From Bryobacterales bacterium (lineage in GTDB: Bacteria > Acidobacteriota > Terriglobia > Bryobacterales > Bryobacteraceae): a stretch of 19,906 nucleotides of DNA. The translations under genes and the position numbers were made by a program. Shown here piece by piece: positions 15,286-19,906 of the stretch. The notes under the pieces are model-generated. The model saw nothing but the letters and a program-made list of their open reading frames with translations. It was not told the origin of the DNA and searched no databases. The stretch spans positions 1 to 19,906 of the forward strand of contig JAEUQE010000175.1 of assembly GCA_016789785.1 (NCBI GenBank), read 5' to 3'. How positions within the stretch are numbered: position 1 is the first letter of the stretch; each line of letters starts with the position of its first letter.

Positions 15286-16401
15286 ATGAGCAAAGTGCGC
15301 GTTTTGGCAGGCACTCGCAAGGGCGCCTTCATCCTCGAATCCGATGGCCGGCGCAAGGACTGGAAAGTCCACGGACCTCACTTCGCAGGCTGGGAGCTTT
15401 ACCATCTGAAAGGTTCCCCCGCCGATCCGAATACCATTTATGCCTCGCAGTCCTCCGGCTGGTTCGGTCAGCAGATCCAGCGGTCGCGCGACGGAGGTGC
15501 GACGTGGGAACCGGTTGGAAACAAGTTTGTCTATGACGGAGTACCTGGAACCCATCAATGGTACGACGGCACACCACACCCCTGGGAATTCAAGCGGGTC
15601 TGGCATCTGGAACCTTCGTTGACCGATCCCGATACCGTCTATGCAGGCGTGGAAGACGCAGCCATTTTTCAGACCACCGACGGGGGCGCGACGTGGACCG
15701 AACTGGCAGGGCTGCGGCGCCACGGATCGGGACCTCACTGGCAACCAGGGGCGGGCGGCATGTGCCTGCACAGCATTCTGCTTGACCCAACGGATTCCAA
15801 ACGAATCTACATCGCGATCTCCGCGGCTGGGGCATTCCGGACGGACGACGGCGGTGTGACCTGGCAGCCGATCAATCGCGGTCTGCGCTCGCAATACATT
15901 CCCGACCCCGAGGCCGAGGTGGGCCACTGCGTGCACCACATCGCGATGCATCCCTCGCGGCCAAGCACGTTGTTCATGCAGAAACACTGGGACGTGATGC
16001 GATCCGATAATGCCGGCGCGGAGTGGGTGGAGGTTTCGGGCAACCTGCCGACCGACTTCGGCTTCGTGATCGACGTGCATGCGCATGAGCCCGAGACGAT
16101 CTACGTGGTCCCGATCAAGAGTGACTCCGAGCATTTCCCGCCGGATGGAAAACTCCGCGTCTATCGCAGCCGCACCGGCGGCAACGAGTGGCAGGAGTTG
16201 GGCAACGGCCTGCCCGATCGCGATTGCTACGTCAACGTGCTGCGCGACGCGATGGCGGTGGATCAGCTGGATTCCTGCGGTGTTTACTTCGGCACTACAG
16301 GAGGCCAGGTGTACGCATCCGCGGATACAGGCGACACATGGACCGCGATCGTGCGGGATCTGCCGCCGGTGTTGTCGGTGGAAGTGCAGACGATCTCATG
16401 A
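15286..16401 (+). CDS. Cytosolic BNR/Asp-box beta-propeller protein
   Basis: The 371-residue product is a sialidase/VPS10-like beta-propeller with six Asp-box motifs (S-x-D-x-G-x-x-W type). They start at residues 67 (SRDGGATW), 130 (TTDGGATW), 186 (TDDGGVTW), 240 (SDNAGAEW), 295 (SRTGGNEW) and 345 (SADTGDTW). Their spacing (about 50-60 residues) fits one per blade. There is no signal peptide, so it should be cytoplasmic, unlike most sialidases and photosystem-assembly relatives. Conserved His/Trp-rich segments ([30 protein letters not shown]) suggest a ligand or metal site. The stop overlaps the ATG of a MoaD-like gene (ATGA), so the two products are likely partners. It is often annotated as a glycosyl hydrolase or exo-alpha-sialidase; no such activity is supported here. 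Confidence 0.85.
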   Translation: MSKVRVLAGTRKGAFILESDGRRKDWKVHGPHFAGWELYHLKGSPADPNTIYASQSSGWFGQQIQRSRDGGATWEPVGNKFVYDGVPGTHQWYDGTPHPWEFKRVWHLEPSLTDPDTVYAGVEDAAIFQTTDGGATWTELAGLRRHGSGPHWQPGAGGMCLHSILLDPTDSKRIYIAISAAGAFRTDDGGVTWQPINRGLRSQYIPDPEAEVGHCVHHIAMHPSRPSTLFMQKHWDVMRSDNAGAEWVEVSGNLPTDFGFVIDVHAHEPETIYVVPIKSDSEHFPPDGKLRVYRSRTGGNEWQELGNGLPDRDCYVNVLRDAMAVDQLDSCGVYFGTTGGQVYASADTGDTWTAIVRDLPPVLSVEVQTIS

Positions 16402-16718
16402 TCCGCGTGATTCTGCCGGCCCACCTGCGGACGCTGGCGTGCGTGGAGGGCGACGTTCCCATGGAGTTTGCGGGCGAAGTGTGTTTGGGCATGGTGCTGG
16501 ATGAGTTGGAGAAGCGCTACCCGATGCTGCAGGGTGCCATTCGCGATCACGTCACCGGACAGCGGCGGCCGTTTCTGCGCTTCTTCGTGTGCCAGGAGGA
16601 CTGGTCGCACGAGCCTCATGACAAGCCTCTGCCGGACGAAGTGGTGAGTGGAAGGGAGCCGCTGTTTGTGATCGGCGCAATTGCCGGCGGCAATGAGCGG
16701 CCCGGCGCCGCCAACTGA
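16398..16718 (+). CDS. MoaD/ThiS-like ubiquitin-fold protein
   Basis: The start is ATG 16398, whose last two bases overlap the TGA of the BNR gene. The 106-residue product has the small beta-grasp pattern of MoaD/ThiS sulfur carriers: [13 protein letters not shown] strand, [15 protein letters not shown] helix, [11 protein letters not shown] strand, and the closing [12 protein letters not shown], which matches the typical MoaD ending. In MoaD and ThiS the Gly-Gly is the extreme C-terminus, where it is adenylated and thiocarboxylated. Here eight more residues (NERPGAAN) follow, so the protein would have to be trimmed or acts without thiocarboxylation. No E1-like MoeB/ThiF gene, MoaE gene or JAMM peptidase gene is in the window. 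Pairing with a BNR protein is a recurring neighbourhood as I recall it. Confidence 0.85.
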   Translation: MIRVILPAHLRTLACVEGDVPMEFAGEVCLGMVLDELEKRYPMLQGAIRDHVTGQRRPFLRFFVCQEDWSHEPHDKPLPDEVVSGREPLFVIGAIAGGNERPGAAN

Positions 16719-16730
16719 CTACAAAATGCG

Positions 16731-16763
16731 AAACGAGCGGCCTGACTGGCAGGCCGCTCGTTT
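16731..16763. terminator. Bidirectional hairpin terminator
   Basis: AAACGAGCGGCCTG (16731-16744) pairs perfectly over 14 bp with CAGGCCGCTCGTTT (16750-16763) around a 5-base loop. It stands between the stops of the convergent MoaD-like and TonB-receptor genes. The A/T-ending stem gives a T-run on both strands, which suits a shared terminator. Confidence 0.88.
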
Positions 16764-16783
16764 CTTTGAGTAAGTTGCGGAAG

Positions 16784-19700
16784 TTAGAAAGTCAGCCGGA
16801 GCGCGAGTTCGATGTTTCGCGGCCCGATCTGCTGTCCAGTGAACTGCCCGAAGTTGGGATCGGTGATGTTGGCCACCAGACCACCAATTCCGTGACGGTT
16901 GAACGGATTCAGGAAGGTGCCACGCAACTCGACGCTGCGGCTCTCGGCGAACTTGAAGAGCTTCTGGATGCTAATGTCCTCGCTCACGAGGTGACGATCG
17001 CGGATGTTGGGCAGATACGGTCCAACTGTCCCCAACCGCTGCACGACGTTTTGGCCGCCGGCGAACACCGGGGGATTGGTAAACGCGTTGCGATTCAAGT
17101 AGGATGTGCCGCCGGGAACGCCGCGGAAGTTGATGGGCGCATCGGCATTAGCGATCACCGCCTGGCCAGCCACCAGATCCGGGCGAACCGAACTGCCCGT
17201 GGGAAGGTTGAGCCCACCCGTGCCAATTGCGACGGGGTTTCCGGAGCGGAACGTGTGAATTGCTGTGAGTTGCCAGCCGCCGATCACCTTGCCTGCCACG
17301 CCCCGAAGATTCAAAGCCTTGTTCGGGCCGATGGGCAGATCGTAAATCCAGCTCAGCTTCGCAACATGCGGGTAGTGGTAGTTGGTGATGGAGCGGTCCA
17401 GCCGGCGATTGAAGACATCGGCGACGCCTTCGGCATCGATCGAATTATCAGTCATACCGATCGCCTTCGACCAAGTGTAAGCGCCGAGGAGGGCGATGCC
17501 GTTCTTGAAGTGCCGAGTCACTTGCATCTGCATCGACTGATAGCTTGAATGGCCGATGTTCGGGAAAATGTCGTTGATACCCGTGAACTGCGGGAATGGG
17601 CGGAGCGCCTGAAGCACGGTGCCGTTGAAGCCGGCGAATGGCGCTGGAATGCCGCTTGCCGCGGTCCATGGACGGGGCAACAGATCACCATACTGCTGAA
17701 CCACGCTGAAGGGCAGGTTGTTTGGCTGCGAGAAGCCCTTCGCGATGAGGCGCGTTCCCTTGTTGCCGACGTAATTGACCTCAAGAACCGTGGATGCCGG
17801 GAGTTGATACTGAATCCCAAAGTTCCAGTTCTGGACGTACGGCAGGCTGTTGCCGTTGAGCGGATAGTAATCGATGCCAATGCCGTTGGCGAGGCTGGGG
17901 TTCTTGTTGGGCAGCGTGCCGGTGAAGCTCGGGTAGGGCGTATCCAGCCGGCCCAGCGAGTCTTCCGCGAACCGGATGGGCGTATTCGCCGAATTCACGG
18001 CGATATTGCCGTTGTAGCCAAGCGTTCCGCCGAAACCGAAGCCGTTGGAGATGGCGGGGGTGTTGTTGATGCCGTAACCACCGCGCAGGACCATCTTGTC
18101 GTTCATGGCATAGGCGAAACCGAACTTCGGCGAGAACTGTTTCCAGTAAGTATCCTGGAAGCCCCGGCGTCCGCGATCATCCACAAACGCAAGAGCGCCC
18201 GGACGGTTTCCGGCAGCCGGATTGGCGAGCGCGAAGTCGACACCCGACATGCGGCCCGCCACTTCGATCAACCCACCGACGATTTCCCAGCGCAGGCCGA
18301 GATTGAGGGTCAGCTTGCGGCTGACCTTCCAGTCATCCTGCACATAAGTGCCGAGCGTGCGCCAGCGGTGGCCGAAGTTATTGGGCGCCACGCCGCGGCT
18401 GGTATTCGCGAACTCGCCGAGGAGGAAGCTGGCGAAGCTGTGACCCGTCTGGTTGATGAAACCCGGCAGAGCCGTCTGATTGGGCGAGAAAGCGAAATCG
18501 CCGGAACCGGACTTGTTGCGGGAGTTGTAGTAGTAACGGCGGTTTTCCGCACCGAACTTGATGTTGTGCTTCCCACGAACGTAAGTCATATCAGCTTGGC
18601 CAATGGTGGAGCCGTTGTAACCTGCGCCGCGGTTACCGGAACCAAGGCGTCCGCCCGCACCGATGCCGCCGCCCTGGAAGGGCTGGCCGCCGAAGGTCAG
18701 CACCGGGAAGTGCGTTCCAGGAACGTTCTGCAGACCCACCTTCGATGGCCAATCCTGGTCGACAAATACGCTTTCGTTGACGTTGCCAAAGCGGTTGTAA
18801 CCGACCGCCGCACGGCCGAGCAGGTTGTTCTTCAGTTGGAAGTCGTAGGCCATGCGGACCATGGTTCCCGGCGTGTTCTGGTTCTGATAGACGTTTGTCG
18901 GGGAGCCCGGAGGCAGACCCCAACGTCCGCCCGGCGAGTTGTACCGCGAACGGAAGTTGCGATTGAACATCCCGTTCAGACGGTGGCTTGCATTGAAGTT
19001 ATGATCGCCGCGCGCGGTGAGCATGGTTTCACGGAACTCGGGGCAGCAGGCGCCCAGCGCTGGAATGTTGCGCAACATGGTGTCGAACAGCGGATTGTCG
19101 ATCGGCGCCAATTCGAGGATCTTCGACGACACGCCGCTGAAGCGGTTCCGAGGAATGATGTTGCCCGCGAACGGGTCGCGCACCCAGGTATTGCCAACCT
19201 GGCGTGAGGTGGACGGGTCATAAACCGCCCCGAAAACCACTGGCCGGCCAGCAGCGTCGGTACCGATTGAGGTGCCCGACTGTGCGTTGCCCGTGAAGCC
19301 CGAGTTCAGAAGCCGGGCGAAATTCCCCTGCTTGAAGTCGGGAACCGGGAGCGTGGAGAAGCCACCATCGGTGAAGTTCTTCTGCGTTGTACGTTCGAGG
19401 TTCGTGAAGAAGAACGTACGGTTCTTGCCGTTGTAGACTTTCGGGATCAGCACCGGACCACCCACCGAGTAGCCCCAGTTGTGCTGTTTAAAGGGCTGGC
19501 GCCTTACGCCGGAAGCGTTCGCGTTGAAGCTGTTGGCGCGAAGGGCGTCGTTCTGGCCGTAGTAGTAAGCGGAGCCATGCAGCGAGTTCGTGCCGGACTT
19601 GGTTGCGAAGTTTGCAACGGAAGTCTGCCCGCCACTGTACTGCGCGCTGACAGTGCCCGTCTGCAGTTTGAATTCGCTGACTGACTCTGCCGAGGGGCTG

Positions 19701-19906
19701 AACTCGTTGTTCGCGCCGCCGGCGAGATCCATGCGTCCAACTGAGATGCCGTCGATGAGGATCTCATGGGAGAAGTTCTGCCCGCCGTTGATGGACCCTT
19801 GCCAGGTTCCGCCGACCGTGCCAGGGAGTGAGGTGAAGATGAACTGCTGGATCTGGCGGCGGCCATCACCGACTGCGATTGGCCAGGAGTCGAACTCTTT
19901 CTTCGT
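16784..19906 (-). CDS. Oar-like TonB-dependent receptor, 5' end beyond window
   Basis: At least 1040 codons are visible and the frame stays open to the right edge. The ATG at 19732 is internal, because plug-domain sequence continues upstream (TSLPGTVGGTWQGSINGG, then SHEILIDGISVG). The plug proceeds through SAESVSEFKLQTGTVSAQYS and ANFATKSGTNSLHGSAYYYG, and the beta-barrel follows with HNWGYSVGGPVLIPKVYNGK, many alternating aromatic strands (TYVQDDWKVSRKLTLNLGLR) and the terminal NIELALRLTF ending in Phe. This is the large Oar-like/CarboxypepD_reg receptor type abundant in Acidobacteria. It sits in the outer membrane and imports large nutrients such as glycans using TonB energy. The signal peptide and the N-terminal carboxypeptidase-regulatory domain would lie outside the window. 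Ligand unknown. Confidence 0.92.
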   Translation of the reverse strand, partial: TKKEFDSWPIAVGDGRRQIQQFIFTSLPGTVGGTWQGSINGGQNFSHEILIDGISVGRMDLAGGANNEFSPSAESVSEFKLQTGTVSAQYSGGQTSVANFATKSGTNSLHGSAYYYGQNDALRANSFNANASGVRRQPFKQHNWGYSVGGPVLIPKVYNGKNRTFFFTNLERTTQKNFTDGGFSTLPVPDFKQGNFARLLNSGFTGNAQSGTSIGTDAAGRPVVFGAVYDPSTSRQVGNTWVRDPFAGNIIPRNRFSGVSSKILELAPIDNPLFDTMLRNIPALGACCPEFRETMLTARGDHNFNASHRLNGMFNRNFRSRYNSPGGRWGLPPGSPTNVYQNQNTPGTMVRMAYDFQLKNNLLGRAAVGYNRFGNVNESVFVDQDWPSKVGLQNVPGTHFPVLTFGGQPFQGGGIGAGGRLGSGNRGAGYNGSTIGQADMTYVRGKHNIKFGAENRRYYYNSRNKSGSGDFAFSPNQTALPGFINQTGHSFASFLLGEFANTSRGVAPNNFGHRWRTLGTYVQDDWKVSRKLTLNLGLRWEIVGGLIEVAGRMSGVDFALANPAAGNRPGALAFVDDRGRRGFQDTYWKQFSPKFGFAYAMNDKMVLRGGYGINNTPAISNGFGFGGTLGYNGNIAVNSANTPIRFAEDSLGRLDTPYPSFTGTLPNKNPSLANGIGIDYYPLNGNSLPYVQNWNFGIQYQLPASTVLEVNYVGNKGTRLIAKGFSQPNNLPFSVVQQYGDLLPRPWTAASGIPAPFAGFNGTVLQALRPFPQFTGINDIFPNIGHSSYQSMQMQVTRHFKNGIALLGAYTWSKAIGMTDNSIDAEGVADVFNRRLDRSITNYHYPHVAKLSWIYDLPIGPNKALNLRGVAGKVIGGWQLTAIHTFRSGNPVAIGTGGLNLPTGSSVRPDLVAGQAVIANADAPINFRGVPGGTSYLNRNAFTNPPVFAGGQNVVQRLGTVGPYLPNIRDRHLVSEDISIQKLFKFAESRSVELRGTFLNPFNRHGIGGLVANITDPNFGQFTGQQIGPRNIELALRLTF

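Noticed and set aside
16188..16397. Upstream extension of the MoaD-like frame
   Set aside because: It lies entirely inside the BNR gene. The ATGA start at 16398 matches the MoaD N-terminus exactly.
15286..16401. Sialidase activity for the BNR protein
   Set aside because: Asp boxes are structural motifs shared by many propellers. No arginine triad or signal peptide supporting a sialidase was found.
17549..19207. Long open frame (552 codons) antisense to the TonB receptor
   Set aside because: The receptor frame has clear plug and barrel motifs throughout, whereas the antisense translation shows no recognisable fold and is a codon-bias shadow.

Overview
The window is GC-rich bacterial DNA. It most resembles an Acidobacteriota chromosome of the Solibacter/Bryobacter type. 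That rests on recalled family distribution (an Oar-like TonB-dependent receptor, a DUF2961/GH172 protein, a secreted gluzincin-like protein, RHS fragments and DUF433/DUF5615 modules together), not on a marker gene. No tRNA, rRNA, CRISPR array, integrase or transposase was seen.

Left part (1-2400) is an accessory, decaying region. An apparently intact DUF433-DUF5615 toxin-antitoxin pair reads leftward. Diverging from it is a wrecked RelE-like toxin / XRE antitoxin pair. It can be rebuilt by adding back four single bases, and it runs in frame into a truncated RHS/YD-repeat fragment that has lost its N-terminal part and probably its tip.

The middle (2406-13689) is a run of eight genes, all on the minus strand. 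In transcription order they are: a secreted protein of unknown function; a membrane protein with a very long Gln/Gly/Lys/Ser-rich linker; a saccharopine-dehydrogenase-like NAD(P)-binding protein; a small coiled-coil protein; a secreted gluzincin-like pseudo-peptidase with a coiled coil; an MFS transporter overlapping it by 14 bases; a glycosyltransferase fused to a RimI-like acetyltransferase; and an exported protein with a TIMP/netrin-like domain and carboxypeptidase-regulatory-like repeats. An array of eight 21-bp repeats fills the MFS-glycosyltransferase gap.

The right part (13690-19906) begins with a divergent intergenic region. Then come a secreted DUF2961/GH172 glycosidase-like protein and a translationally coupled pair, a cytosolic six-Asp-box BNR protein and a MoaD/ThiS-like ubiquitin-fold protein, both on the plus strand. 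A perfect 14-bp hairpin separates them from a convergent Oar-like TonB-dependent outer-membrane receptor that runs off the right edge.

The points most worth a second look are the MoaD-like protein whose GG motif is not terminal, the TIMP-like exported protein, the glycosyltransferase-RimI fusion, the metal-site-less peptidase, the 21-bp array, and the toxin-antitoxin remnant joined to RHS. Nothing here is clearly a complete new multi-gene system. The BNR/MoaD pair is the best candidate for an uncharacterised function.
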